Below, piece after piece: positions 1-12,600 of a stretch of 64,000 nt of DNA. The stretch's first letter is position 1, and the number at the start of each line of letters is the position of its first letter. Under the pieces are notes generated by a model, which worked only from the letters and a program-made list of their open reading frames with translations, was not told the origin of the DNA and did not search any database. The translations under genes were made by a program, and so were the position numbers. Source of the stretch: Pochonia chlamydosporia 170 (Eukaryota > Ascomycota > Sordariomycetes > Hypocreales > Clavicipitaceae); contig NC_035790.1 of NCBI RefSeq assembly GCF_001653235.2, forward strand, positions 6,882,001 to 6,946,000, written 5' to 3'.

Positions 1-3000
1 AGCAAGAGATCAAACAATCCATTGGCTTTCCGTTGGAGCAAGCAATATCAAAAGTTGGGGATTCCACTGACCTTCTCCAAATTCCAAGCCGAGCACCGAA
101 GCCGAGCTTGTCATGGCCCAAGAAGAAGCTGACGGCGCGCCTGGATGCCTGTCTCCTGTCTGAATCTTCAACGGTCTGGTGCCCCCATAATAACGGGGAG
201 GAGAGGAGACCGAGACGCCGAAAGAAGAAGCAAAAGTGCAAAGGATGGAGCCCGGACGGCCGAGACGGGGCTGAAGGTCAGGCGAGCAGTAAGATCAAGA
301 ATTTATTTTATTTTATTTTATTTTTTTGGTTTTTTGGTTTTTTGTTCCGGCCAGAAACAATACAGCACCTCGAGATGAGCGTTCTGATATCTTGCATGCG
401 GCAGATGCTGTGTGCATTGATACCAAAGCTTGGTTGCAAATTGCTCTTCAACCAAGGTAATTTGGTCACAGAAAGGTTGGCAACCCTGCCTCGCTTAACG
501 ACCAGCTGAGGCAAGGCCAGGCATCAATTGGATCAAGTATCGGACTGAACCTCCGTCAAGTGGCTCATGCGACAACATACAGCGATTGAATGTAGAATGG
601 CTTGCCGTTGTCGGCCATTTCTTTGTCGTTTATCTCGGAATTTATCAGGTTCATGATCTCTCGGCATATCGCCTGAATCACAGCAAGCCGTCGCATAAAG
701 CGACGTCCAAAATTAGCCCAACATCACGTCCACTCTCACGAGACAGGAAGCATTTACCGTTGTTCGTCGTTCCTTCCAAGTGAACTCTGTACGAGCATGA
801 GACATGCATTGTAGCAAGAACTGCAAACTACAAAGTGTCTGGTCGGAGTCAAGCTCCTCGGATGCTCGTCCGATGCAGCCAGAACCCACTGATGCTCGAC
901 AATGGCCGCTATCAAACAAATTGGTTTGTCAGACACTTTGACTCCCTGCATTGAGACATGAGATCCAGCTTCACATCGCCGCCGCCTCATGTGGCTTCTC
1001 CTCCTCCGACATGCTCAATGTCGTCCCAATGCAGCCTAGCGGGCCCTTTGTCAACGCTTGTGCCACGCCTCACCAGCGCAATCGTCCACGCACGCACGTC
1101 GTGTCCCACACGCAATTCACCCAATGGCCCACGGGCCGAAACCTGCAAGGTCAGGGCACTTGACTGTTGTTGGCGATATGCGTGACTGCAACCTGGTTGA
1201 TACAGAGGCGGGAAGTCATTTGATTCGTGAGTTTTACCTTTTCAATCGTCACTTCTCCAACGTGATGATGAGTCACACCCGTGGCAGCTGCACCACTAGT
1301 GACTGTGAACGAACGGTGGCATTATCAACTCGCTAACTCAGATCAATGGCCTTGACGTTGGGAAATGTCCGTATCCTGTTGCTCTTGGTCTGGGGCGATC
1401 AAAGAATCGACTTGGTTCATAGAAAGCTGGACAATTTCCAATGTGCCTGCGGACTTTCTCCCATTAGAACGGGCTCAGAAGGACTGATAACCGACCCGGA
1501 AGTTGGCAAACCTTTCCCCAGATTTCGATCTATCTCCGCGGGCTACTTCACATCTTCTGCATTGCCCCAGGGTTTCACAACTCCAGTCACATAAGCTGCC
1601 TTGATCGCCAGGAGGCTGTGCAATAAGAGGTCGGCCATTGCAATCCTTTGTCGGCGGTAATCGGCGGACGGCTTTGTGTTGCCTTACTTTGATCGGAGAT
1701 ATTTCCATCCGCCATACTCGTCGCACACGAGCTTGTCCTCAGGATCGTAGGGATCAACACTTGGCAATCTGGACCTAGTTTGGGGAAAAGCTTGTCTGAA
1801 CGCCATCAACAACATTGGTGGATCCATGGCCGGAAAATATACAAATGGTACCCCCTACCCTACAGCAAATGTCGACTTACACAGACTTCAAAAACCTATC
1901 CACCGGCTCAACTTCGATAGAGGGTTTGTCTTGCTATAATAGCAATTAGCATAATATTAACGTAACTACAAATTTACTGAAGGGGTGACATTAAAACAAC
2001 CATGTAATCGAGATGAGAGCATCATGCTGCGTCGATGATCATGAGGCTGCGAGTGTAAGTCGCACCACTTTATCACTTGGGGTAACATAATTGCCGAGAA
2101 GTTGACTCATTACGACTCATGAGACTAGTTCACTCGCCCGATATGATATGTAAAGAGACAGAGAAGTATCTCATACCAGCCAGCATGTCAGACACTCCAG
2201 GAATATACTGCTACATCACTATGTCTTCAGCTTATACAGCACCAACGCTCACTATCTCGGCTGACGTGAACTAGAAGCAACAAAGTATTTCGGTGGAAAA
2301 TTGTGACGACTTCATTCGTCTCCTTCTCCTGGCGAATAGACTTCACTGTGGGAATCTAACATCGATTCTGTCCAGTAGAGGCACGCATGAAAGTTGGTGA
2401 TAAAACTGACATCCAGTTAGTCCAGTGATGAATAAAAAGACCTGCCATATTAGGTACGCTGTTGGCCTGGCATATTGCAAATGCTTGTACTGCTTCACCT
2501 TAAGAAACTTGAATGGCTCACTACCTAGGTATTTGGCTGGCAAATTCACTGTTACTTAGAGAGAAAGTAGGCACAAGGATAGTTAACTCCGCTCCATCGG
2601 TAAGTTGCTGCTGAAAACGCATGTTTTGCACTATTTTCAATCCTCATGTAGGGTAACAGACAAGTACGATCTAGTACACGCCGGCCGCTCTGGTCAAAAT
2701 AGAAAACAAAATAATAAAATAAAACAAAAAACCTTAAACATAATTCGATCATTGTTAAACATAAGTATTTCTATAACATGTAATATTTAACCAATTATCC
2801 AGACCGTCATCCTGTCGCAGTATATTACTTCGAAATCCCAAGACTACGACGGTCCTATTCTTCGTCTCGTAGATGAGTCTTTTTTTTTCATCATTTCCTA
2901 TTCGTTTATATTGGAGAATGCAAACATCCCAATTTCGCTGCCTTTTCGTTGTGAATAGATCTTCGCTCTTTCTATGTATGTGTAAAGAAACAAAAATGTA

Positions 3001-3176
3001 TGTACGTTGGGATAGATAAATGACGCCGTCTCTAACATAAGATGTCCAATTCATAATGTCGCTTCCGTCTTCACAAGGTGAAGTTCGTTCGATCGGTTCC
3101 TTTTACTTTTATATTAGAAGCCAATCGGCTGCCAACACACCAAAAGCTGATATCAGCCGCTGCTGTTGGTCGATAC
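1..3176. other. Intergenic / unassigned left edge
   Basis: No gene could be supported in the first 3.2 kb. Open frames are short, lack recognisable motifs and do not join into a plausible spliced product. It holds a T-rich simple repeat near 300-345 and AT-rich sequence around 2,690-2,770. The last part is the 3' flank of the ornithine monooxygenase gene. A small or spliced gene, or the end of a gene lying left of the window, cannot be excluded. Confidence 0.5.
299..344. repeat. T-rich simple repeat (TTTTA)n then (TTTTTTGG)n
   Basis: Direct reading shows about four tandem TTTTA units followed by two to three T5-7GG units. It is low-complexity sequence in the unassigned left edge with no visible coding role. 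Confidence 0.8.
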
Positions 3177-5180
3177 CTAATGTGTTCCAAAAATGTTGTC
3201 CACAATCTCACCCGATCTTGTGGCCAGTACAGACAAGAGAGTATCACTCAACTAGGAATAGTTAGCACGTCTCTCAAAGTCATGGTGAAATGTTTTGACT
3301 TACGCCATGAGTACCCTCACAACAACCCTGCAACCATACGCCTGCTTCGTCAGCGACCGCCCCTGGTGCAAATTTGACCTTGTAGTCACGGCCAACTGCA
3401 ATCTTGCGCTCGCCTTGTTCCGTATCCACGTTCCATCCTGAAATGCCCTTGCTAAACTCTAGGCCTCCAGGAGTGGCCTTGGGTAACAAGTTCCAAGCAT
3501 CCTTGAGCATGTTTACATGCGCGTTGCGCTGGTAGCCCGTTGCGGCAATAACTAGATCAGCTTCGATGATCTCTTCATGAGCAACATCAAGAAAGCCGTC
3601 CAAAGCACTATCCTGAACATCTTGGATCTTGAGCTCTAGGGTTTCACCACGAGGCTCAATGCTGGTGATCTGCTTGCCCCCCATGATCCTGTTCGACCAC
3701 GTCTTCTCGTTAGGTCCGAGTTCACGACGCTGGTCGTACATTCGTTCGTAAAGGGCCTCGATAAGCTCCAAACGGACGACGCCGTAGTTGGTGGCGCGGG
3801 CTTCGGTCAGAAGATTGTTACGATACTTTGCTGACTTCGGGAAGAGGCAGTCAATGTATTCTGGGTTGAAGACTGAGTTGACACTGAGAACAGGTTAGTA
3901 ACTTGATGCCATGACATGGGTAAGTTGGCTCGTCTGCTTCATTGACTGAAGAGCCTCGCCATGAGCACTTACAAAGGAGAGTCATCACTGGGACGTAGGA
4001 ATTCTTGTCTCATGACGAGATACGTTTTGGAGTTTGGGTATCTGCTCGAAACATTGTTGAAAATTTCTGCAGCACTCTGGCCAGCACCAACCACAACGAC
4101 GCGGCAAGGTGTCGTCGTCTTGGGAATCAACTTGTGGATGACGTTGGCATATTGAGACGAGTGGATAATCTGAGGGTGCTTGAGAGGGAAGCTTTTAGGC
4201 ATCGACGGTTGTCCACCCGTAGCCATCAGAACGTGGCGTCCTCGATATGTATGAGTCTGTCCGGTGGCCACTTCTTGGGACTGAACGGTAAAAGAACGGA
4301 CTGAGCCCTTGGAGGCATCATTGGGAGACACTGAAACCACCTGCTGGCCAAACTGAACCAGGCGAGTGAAGAATGACGAGCACCAGCGAAGATAATCTTC
4401 ATACTCGACTCGAGCTGGAAGGAAAGTGCTCAAATTGGTAAAGTCGACAAGACGGTCCTGTCGATGCAGATAATTCAAAAAGGTGAACTCGGAGCGTGGA
4501 TCTCTTAGGGTAGCCAAATCCTTGACAAAGGAGATCTGCATTTTAGCACCAGGGAGCAGCATGCCTGAATGCCATGCGAACTGGTTTTGCTTCTCAATAA
4601 ACAAGACCTTGGGATGGGAACCACCGGGCAACAAGCTTTTGCCCGCAGCAAGAGCATCATGCATGGCTACGGCGACAGACAAGCTCGCAGGTCCGAAACC
4701 AACACAAATGAGGTCAAACTCGGCATCAAGAGGAGCAGGCACCAGGTACGGCGAGCTCTGGGCCGCTCCATTGAGCGACTTGTGACCATTGATGCCATGG
4801 CCGTTGGTGTTGGATTCGCCATGCGTTCCATGAACCGCATGTCCATTCGCATGGTGTGCAGCCACACCGTTGCCATTGGTGGTGGCACTGTTCGATGATG
4901 CAGTCGTTCTTGTACCGTTGTAGTTGTGTCCGTTTGTGGAGCTGGAGCTCTTTGAGTTCAGAATCGGCTTGGTGGAGGAGAGGAGATGCGGGGCATCCAT
5001 GGCCAAATTGCCCTCAGAAGCTGCAACTGAGGAAGGAGCAACTGGAGCTTCCATTTCCATGTCATCACTCACTCGGTTGCCCCCATTGCTGGAGAGCGTG
5101 ATGCCATTTCCGTTCAACGCAATCTCGGCTGCACCATTGCTGGTGAGCACCACTTCCTCACTGTGTGGCGACATATTCAA
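3177..5180 (-). CDS. sidA: L-ornithine N5-monooxygenase (siderophore biosynthesis)
   Basis: Flavin-dependent, NADPH- and O2-using hydroxylation of L-ornithine to N5-hydroxyornithine, the committed step of hydroxamate siderophore synthesis; acts in the cytosol. I read three exons: 5180-3973, 3883-3304 and 3251-3177. The introns of 89 and 52 nt have GTAAGT donors and CTAAC branch sites, and the product is 620 aa. The FAD site GFGPASL lies near residue 159, the NADPH site GAGQSAAE near 358, and the family motif DDSPF is re-formed exactly across the first splice junction near 402. An ATGYQ motif follows near 514. Exon 3 supplies the expected C-terminus ([10 protein letters not shown]). The protein is about 120 residues longer than A. 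fumigatus SidA because of an Asn/Gly/His-rich N-terminal extension. Its divergent partner is the ferricrocin-type NRPS, a usual pairing in Sordariomycetes. The start is the first ATG before the low-complexity region; a later start is possible. Confidence 0.93.
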
Positions 5181-6749
5181 AAGTGCAAATTATCCGAATT
5201 TTGCTTGTTTCGCCCTCGCGTTAGCCAAGCTTGGTAAGGCTTTAGAATGCCGTTGTCGTTGCGTGGTCGCTCTCTGCGTGTGACTGAATCTGATCTGATG
5301 TTGACAAGAGCTCAGTCTACAGCTTGCCGAAGTTCTGATTTTAATTACTTCGTATCCTCACTCGGTATGTATAACCTTGGGTGACTCTGGTCTCGTCTTG
5401 AGTAAAGGGAGGGAGCCAAATGAGAACTGGGGAGAAAATGTAAGCCCCGTTTGGTGTCTGAGATGCCGTCTTATATCAAGATGAGTTCGAGATGACTGGA
5501 ATGGAGAACTCAGCTAAGAAGAAACCAAGCTTGTTCTAAGAAAACATGAGGCTTGGTGTTGAGGAATATCGGTTGTAGGAAAAAAAAATCACAGCCCATT
5601 TCGAGGGACAGGGACCCTAATATGAAGGCAGGTACTAATGCACGCTTCGACTCGGCATTATGGGAAAAAGTGATCGATTAAGCGACGGCCTCTTCTATTT
5701 CTTCTTCAACAATCCAAAGGAATTTAGTACATGGCGGTACTACTCCGCCTAGGGTTCTTCTCTGTGCCTTTTCCTTGTTGCGAGGTACATCCCGGCTGGG
5801 TCCGCACTCCATACCGCATGACACCACATGGCTGCAGCCAGAAGCATGGGATGGACAAACGACAAAACTAAATCACACCAGGAATGGCTCTTCAATCCGA
5901 GGTCCGGCAAAAATCGAAACAAAGAAGCATGATGGCGGAGAACGCGAGAAACATGAGCCCACATCTTGCCCACTACCATGTCGAACCCGCCAATGTCCAC
6001 AGAAGTAGCTCAGGAAGCTAGATCCCTATGTGGGCAAGAGAAGGCGCTGTGGTGGTTGCATTGCGGATCCCTCCCAGCTGCCGTGCTGCTTGGAGCAAGC
6101 TCATAGCATCCATCATTACATCTGGATAGCTACGCACCTACACATGCAAGTTTGGGCCACTACTGCACTGACCGAGGCCGAAGTTGTGGGATTCCAGCCG
6201 AAAGGATACTGTAGATGCAAGGATGCAGATTTTTTTGCAACCAGATGTTTAGCTGACTTACTCTTCAGAGGTGGTGGTGGTGGGTAACTCTACACAGTCA
6301 ACAATTTCCAAGGTTGTGTCAGTGGACCACTCCTGTCGCCACCCATTCATTCATGCTGAAGCGGACATACACACCTGTTTAGATTTGCGAAATCAATGCT
6401 AATCCTATCTCTTTTTGGTAGTGTCCTTGGGTGTTTAACTTGTCCACCGATGCGTCACGGGCAACTTTTACCACGTTGGGGGCGTCAATTGTGCCGGTAT
6501 GTGCCAAGATTGTTAGGTTCTAGCCCCCAGGACTGGGAAAGTAAAGTCAAGGATGAAAAAGTTCCAACAGGCCCGCGTCACTGTTTCCATGATTCGGCAA
6601 CCTAATAGTTATTTTTTCGGTCTTAAGTGACATCTTCAAGCCACATTGGAGCGGAAATGGGTTCAAGTTCCACTCCTAGTCTCAGGACTCTAATGATCTG
6701 TAGAGTGGCCAGAGCCGCCAGACCCTCAAAACTAGTGACAGGGGTTTTG

Positions 6750-6758
6750 ATCTGATAA
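6750..6758 (+). promoter_or_regulatory. Candidate SreA/Sre1-type GATA site
   Basis: The sequence ATCTGATAA matches exactly the ATCWGATAA consensus bound by fungal iron-responsive GATA repressors (SreA, Urbs1, SRE). It lies about 1.6 kb upstream of sidA and 2.9 kb upstream of the NRPS. A single 9-mer could be chance; the cluster at 7200-7236 makes it more credible. Confidence 0.5.
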
Positions 6759-7199
6759 GATTGACGATACTTGAGGATAATAAGCCAAGGGAGCTGAACG
6801 ACTGCCGCATCCTTGTGGCGTCACCAATGACCGCATACGCCAGGGACGATTCTTGTCGGTGAGCTGCATGAAGAGACAAGACAGATATCAGGTTGTGCCA
6901 TACTTGAACAAAATCGAACCACGCTGCGAGCCCTGAGACCTTCAACGAGACAACATCGGCAATGTGAGTCTATCCATGCCCACAGAGACTCAAGCCACAA
7001 GAACGGAGTGCAAATTAGCGAATTCAGTGCCAGGGTACTTGCCAGGGCCACATCATGATTGAAGGCCGAAGACGCTTGAACAACAATTTGGTGCGGTGAA
7101 CAGGGTAGCGTGCCCCTCCCTCACGTCCTTCCGCTCGCAGAGACGAATCATTGGCTCGAATGCCTGTTTCGACCTCTTTAAGAAGTGGAGTTGAGGGAA

Positions 7200-7236
7200 T
7201 TATCTGATGATCAGATAAAAAAAACGGATCTGATAA
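7200..7236. promoter_or_regulatory. Cluster of three SreA-type GATA sites
   Basis: Three exact matches to ATCWGATAA lie within 37 bp: TTATCTGAT (reverse orientation) at 7200-7208, ATCAGATAA at 7210-7218 and ATCTGATAA at 7228-7236. The first two form a perfect 19-bp inverted repeat around a single G. About one match would be expected by chance in a window of this size. The location between two siderophore genes fits repression by an SreA-type factor under iron sufficiency. Binding is inferred, not shown. Confidence 0.72.
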
Positions 7237-9480
7237 GATCCTGGCCGGCTGTTCAACAACGCAGTGACGCGCTGATCTGCTCAATTGCACAATTTCTTGG
7301 CCACCACATCAAGCAAGCGTAGATGCAGGGCACAAGAAAATTTTTTCTTATTCTCGACCCCACGTCCAGGTCCTGGAAGCCGCTTCGATAGAGCACTCGA
7401 GGCTCCTTGGACCACAAAAGTGGTGCGTGGTTCAATTTTACTCCTCCAAGCTGTTTCAGCATCGACTGTCAGCTGCAGACACGCGTTTCAAAGAATACTG
7501 CAGTACCTCAAGTTATTGAAGCTTAATTGTATGATGTCCGCGCCGCATGGTTATAAATGTAACTCGGCGTGAGGCGGGTGGATTATCCTCATGCACCTTT
7601 CACTGTGCGCTGCCATGAATTCCGAATATCCCAGTTGAGGATAAACAAACAACATCAATGCTTTCTGCAATGCCTCCACTTCCGAGTATTTCACAGATGT
7701 GGAGCTTCGAGCTTGGTACCGGCAATGAATACTTGTGAGTACATAATATATTCGCGCCTTCTGCTCCTGTGGGTTGTGAGCTATTTTGGTATGGGGCCGC
7801 TCGTTTTTGGAGGCCAAACGCAGTAGTCATAGCCGGGATCGGGACGGGCAGATCCCCTCGGATTTATTTCGTTGACTGCGAATTCTTCCGAGTTCCCTTC
7901 GGTCTCTTCCCAGGTTGTAAACCAGGACAAGTAATCCCTGGCTGCCTATGCATCGGGGGTGGTTCTGGGCTTTCAGCGTGGGGAATAAGCTTCGAGTCAC
8001 TGCGGTATTCTTTCCTCAGGGCTTCTCAAAGCATATCCCAAAATGTCTGGTTCATCGGGTTGCTTCGGCACGAGGCAGTTAGCGCCCGGGCTATCGAAAA
8101 TGACGGTCTTTCACTCAGCGGCAAATGTTCGACACAGATTACAGTTCAGTTGTAAAAGATTAATGGTACAAGTAAAACAAGAAACTGCCCAAGATCTTGC
8201 CGGAGAAATGGGACTGCGATCTGGTCAACATAGTGGAAGAACTTTCCAAAGACGGAAAGGAATGAATGAACGGGTATGGTTTTCGAGACTTCCGGGATGA
8301 GAAGTAGCACCATCCGGCCTTGTTTAATGTATATTCTTCTAATTTTGGCCGTGGTAAACGTTGTGCAACCAGACCTATGCACAAATAACGTCGGGTCAGC
8401 AACGGGACAATGGACCATCCATCTTGTCTCTCATGGTTGGGTTGCCAGATCGCAAGCTTAAGTGTGATTTGGTGTGGATCTGGCGTGAATAGGCGCATGG
8501 GTTGAATACGGGATACTGCAGAGCAATGTGGGAGTCGGGGGAAACAGAGCTTCATTTTAGCGACAATCGCCGTTGGTTTGACGTGACAGCGGCGACTTTG
8601 AAATTCTTTCTAGGTCATGTTGCGCACCAAATTGAACTGATCGGTCTATGGCCAAGTCTTCGTCTTGATCAAACACCCAGGGTGGTTGATCTGCTTCAGC
8701 GGGACCCATTGCACCAACCCGTCTCCTGCCTGCGGCGTTCCCTTCTCGGACACCGGCCGTCTTATCCCACATACTCGGGTGTTCGGACTGAAAGTTAGCA
8801 GTGAAGCTCCTCGAGTTGACGAAATTTACAATTTTACAAAATTTCGACTGCATCTTGCACCGTTGACCTTCACATTGGCCAGAACGGCGGGTTTAGCGCG
8901 GGAACCGCCACCAACTCGGGAAGGAGCCACCAACCAGACTCTGCTCGTCATTCCGGCATCACCAACCATTCCTGGACCAAAGTCGTCTTCCCGCAACCAC
9001 CTACCACCTACCATCTCACCACCAACCTGAGCCTGATCCTGCCTATCACTCCGTTTCTGGACTGCAATATCAAGTCCCCTTTCCCGCTTCTACCTACCTT
9101 TAACGACATCAGGTGGATCTTGGCGTGCAGGCTCATGGTTCTCCCTTGCAGACCAGTGGGAGCATCGCTGATTAATTCCTCTCTTCTTACAGGCTGATTT
9201 TTATCCGCTGCAGATGCACGCGACGACCAGTGCAACCTTTCTGGCCATCTGCAATGAGGATATTTTCCAGCTTGGCGAATAATCAACTTGCTCATTGGTT
9301 GTTTTGTCGAGGTGGCTAGATTATGCTGCCAAACTGAGCACACTCTCACGATACATTCCCCAACCACGACTCCACCGGCTCGTCACCTCGCCTGCAACCG
9401 CAGCCACTTTGAACACAGAGCGTGACTAGGAAGCCTCGTGGGGGCTGAAAAGGGGAACAACAGGGTGATTGTGGTGTGTG

Positions 9481-9506
9481 TTGTTGCTGTTGTTGCTGTT
9501 GCTGCT
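9481..9506 (+). repeat. TTG/CTG trinucleotide microsatellite
   Basis: A run of eight to nine TTG and CTG triplets lies about 180 bp upstream of the NRPS start, in the presumed 5' leader or proximal promoter. No coding frame links it to the gene. Confidence 0.75.
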
Positions 9507-9612
9507 CCCTCGTTCGATCCCTTTACCTGAAACATATGCTTTGCATTACAAGCGGCAATCTATTTGCAGTGGGTTGGTAGGAGAAATCTCCCAGCCAAAA
9601 TCTCAGACATAT

Positions 9613-9639
9613 ATGCCTATCACCAAACTACAACGGTAA
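9613..9639 (+). promoter_or_regulatory. Upstream ORF in the presumed NRPS 5' leader
   Basis: An ATG followed by seven sense codons and TAA ends 49 nt before the NRPS start codon. If the transcript begins upstream of it, it could lower translation initiation at the main ATG. The stop overlaps a GTAAG sequence that could act as a splice donor, but the only nearby acceptor would give a 40-nt intron, and that splicing would not join the uORF to the main frame. Confidence 0.35.
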
Positions 9640-9688
9640 GACCTGTCCGCGGCACTTCACACTTCACTGTTTCAGATAAAGCAGTACC

Positions 9689-12600
9689 ATGAACATGGAC
9701 CAAGATGATTTGTCAATCTGCAACCCGAATCCTCAACGTCTTGATGGACCACAATTGCTACATCAGCTGGTCACCGCTCCAAGTGATGAGGCTGCAATAG
9801 AGCACTTATCCGATGATAAAGAAGCCTCGTTCTCATACAGGGAACTCCATGATGGCTCCGATGTTCTTTGCGATGTCATCGGATCTCTACTGTCAACCTC
9901 AGACCAGGCTGAAGAGGATATAGTCATCCCAGTTCTAATACCCCAATCTCCTCAACTTTACATTTCTCTTCTGGCAATTCTGAAAGCTGGTGGTGCCTTT
10001 TGCCCCTTGAATATTGATGCGCCCCCTGAGCGCATCAAGTTTATCCTGAAGGATGTCTCAGCCCAGGTCGTGCTTTCAACTCAGGAATTATCTTACAAGA
10101 TACCATCAGATTGCAATGCCAAAGTTATACAAGTCGATGCGGAAAACTTCCCGCCGCGGCAAGAGGGAAAGTTGTTCTACAAGTCGGAGCCAGACCCTGA
10201 GCGCTTAGCATATGTTATGTATACATCAGGGTCTACTGGCACGCCGAAAGGCGTTGGCTTGACTCACAGTGCAGCGACTCAAGCTCTTCTAGCCCATGAG
10301 AAGCATATTCCCGAGTTTTCTCGATTTCTCCAATTTGCCGCTCCAACTTTTGATGTATCTGTTTTCGAGATTTTCTTCCCTCTCTTCCGCGGCAGCACTC
10401 TAGTATCCGTAAACAGGGAAGAGCTTCTCAACGACCTGGCTGGGATTATCCGGCGAATGAAAGTTGATGCCTGCGAATTGACGCCAACTGTTGCGGGGAG
10501 CTTGTTGAAGAAGAGAGCAGCGGTACCAGAACTGAAGTTGCTATTGACTATTGGCGAAATGCTCAAAACGCCGGTTGTACAAGAGTTTGGCGGTGACAAT
10601 TCTCGCGAAAGCATGTTGTGGGCCATGTACGGACCGACTGAAGCCACAATACACTGGTAAGATATTGTTGTCCGAACCATTTCCTGCGCGAATAGTTATC
10701 TAACACTTGGCAATGGAATAGCACACTACAGTCATGCCTCCCGGCCAACTCATCCCCAGGTAGCATCGGGATTCCACTTGACACAGTGTCTTGCTTCATA
10801 ATTGAGCCTGCAAAATCCCCAAGTGAGAGTCAAACCTTTCAACTTCTCCCCCGAGGCACGCCAGGAGAGCTTGCTGTTGGAGGCTTCCAGCTTGCTCGAG
10901 GCTATATCAACAGAGCAGAGCAAACTTCATCAGCCTTCATTGACTCACCGTATGGAAGAGTGTACCGTACTGGAGATAGAGCTGTGATGAAAGTCGACGG
11001 CACATTGGAGTGCCTTGGCCGACTGTCAGATGGACAAGTAAAACTTCGGGGCCAACGAATTGAACTTGGGGAGATTGAGCATGCAGCGTTGAGAACGCCT
11101 GGCTGTCATGATTCCAGCGCCTCAGTGGTGGACTCACAACTAATTCTTTTTTGTGCTGCCGACCAAGGTGTATGTGTGGATGATGTCCAATCTAACTGCA
11201 TGTCATGGCTACCTCAGTTTATGGTGCCCAATGAGATCATCATTATGAAAGAATTTCCTCGACTTCCTAGTGGAAAAGTTGACGCAAAGAAGCTTAGGGA
11301 CGAGTTTGTTCAACGGAAGTCGACTGACACCTCTGCCAATGGCGATTTGGATATTTCGAATCAGCAAGACAGAGAGGTGGTGAATATCATTTCAGAGATA
11401 GTCGGCCGACCGGTCAAACTTGGCACTGTCTTGTCCTCCGCGGGATTGGATTCGCTTTCAGCAATTAGACTGGCTTCCATTTTTCGACAATTGGGTTTCA
11501 AGATTTCCGCGACAAGCTTGCTGAAGTATCGAACAGTAGGAGATGTATGCATTAACTTACGGCACCCCATCGAGCGATTACAAACACTCTATGATAAGAG
11601 TACGCAACGGATCAATTTTGAATCCACGATCAAACAGCATTCGCTGCTAGTGGATCTCAGTCATTTAATTGAAAGAGCCACGGAATGCACATGGTTACAG
11701 TCTGCCATGTTGGCCGAGACACAACGGACCCCAGACATGTATTGCAATGAAATGCTTTTCGAGACGTCTTCGGTCGTGTCACCACAAAATTTATACGATG
11801 CATTTGAACGAGTAATAGAGTCCAACGAAATACTGAGAACAGGCTTTGTGCTTTGGGACGGACAATATGTTGCCGTTGTGTTCTCCTCCCGTTTCAACAA
11901 CCAGATTACCTTGCAATCGGAATGTCAGCATGGGTTCAACTTTCGAGAGCCGGTGGACTTTTTGCAGCCGTTTCGCGTCCAGATAATGGCGCGTGGCGAA
12001 AATTTGTCACCAACCGTGCTCATTCACGCCCACCACGCAATTTACGATGGGTGGTCGATGGACATGATTCTTTCAGACGTCTCGAGTGTGGTCGAAGGAA
12101 ATACAATTCCAGCTCGTCCACAGTTCAGATATGTGCTTGATTTTCAACAACACATTGGAAAAGCATCTGAAGATGCGTCCCGAGCCTTCTGGAGTAGTAA
12201 TCTTCTCGGATGGAACAAAGCCTCTGCCCCTAAACTCATGGGTCGAACACCGCAGAATCAGATTCTGTCGTTCGAGACTTTCTTTAACATATCTCCAGAG
12301 AGTGTGCAAGAAATATCCATTTCCCATGAAGTAAGCAACCAAGCCGTTTTTCAGGCGGCACTAGCCATAGCATGGCAAGGGGTCGTGGGCAGTCCAGATA
12401 TCTTACTTGGCTCAGTTGTCTCTGGGCGGACCATACCAGTGGACGATATCGAGCACATTATTGGCCCTTGTATCGCATCTATGCCTCTAAGAGTAGATAC
12501 CAGCAACATGAATGCGATAATCGATGTCCTAAAGGGTATTCATTCCAACAACCGCGCTGCTATGGAGCACAGCAATTTGCCTTTATCAGATATCCGCAAA

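Larger units (their letters stand above)
5181..9688. other. Gene-free divergent region between sidA and the NRPS
   Basis: This is 4.5 kb with no supportable coding sequence on either strand. It holds a cluster of iron-responsive GATA-type sites (6750-6758 and 7200-7236), a TTG/CTG microsatellite at 9481-9506 and an 8-codon upstream ORF at 9613-9639, shortly before the NRPS start. It probably contains both promoters and long 5' leaders. A non-coding transcript is possible but nothing in the sequence shows one. Confidence 0.6.

Noticed and set aside
33..509. 158-codon plus-strand frame at the left edge
   Set aside because: Runs through the T-rich simple repeat, has a Lys/Arg and Phe-biased composition and no family resemblance.
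8819..8845. Inverted repeat CGAAATTT/AAATTTCG with an 11-bp spacer
   Set aside because: Short, AT-rich arms of a kind expected by chance; no linked feature.
9636..9675. Possible 40-nt intron in the NRPS 5' leader
   Set aside because: Shorter than typical fungal introns and without a branch-site match; kept only as a remark.
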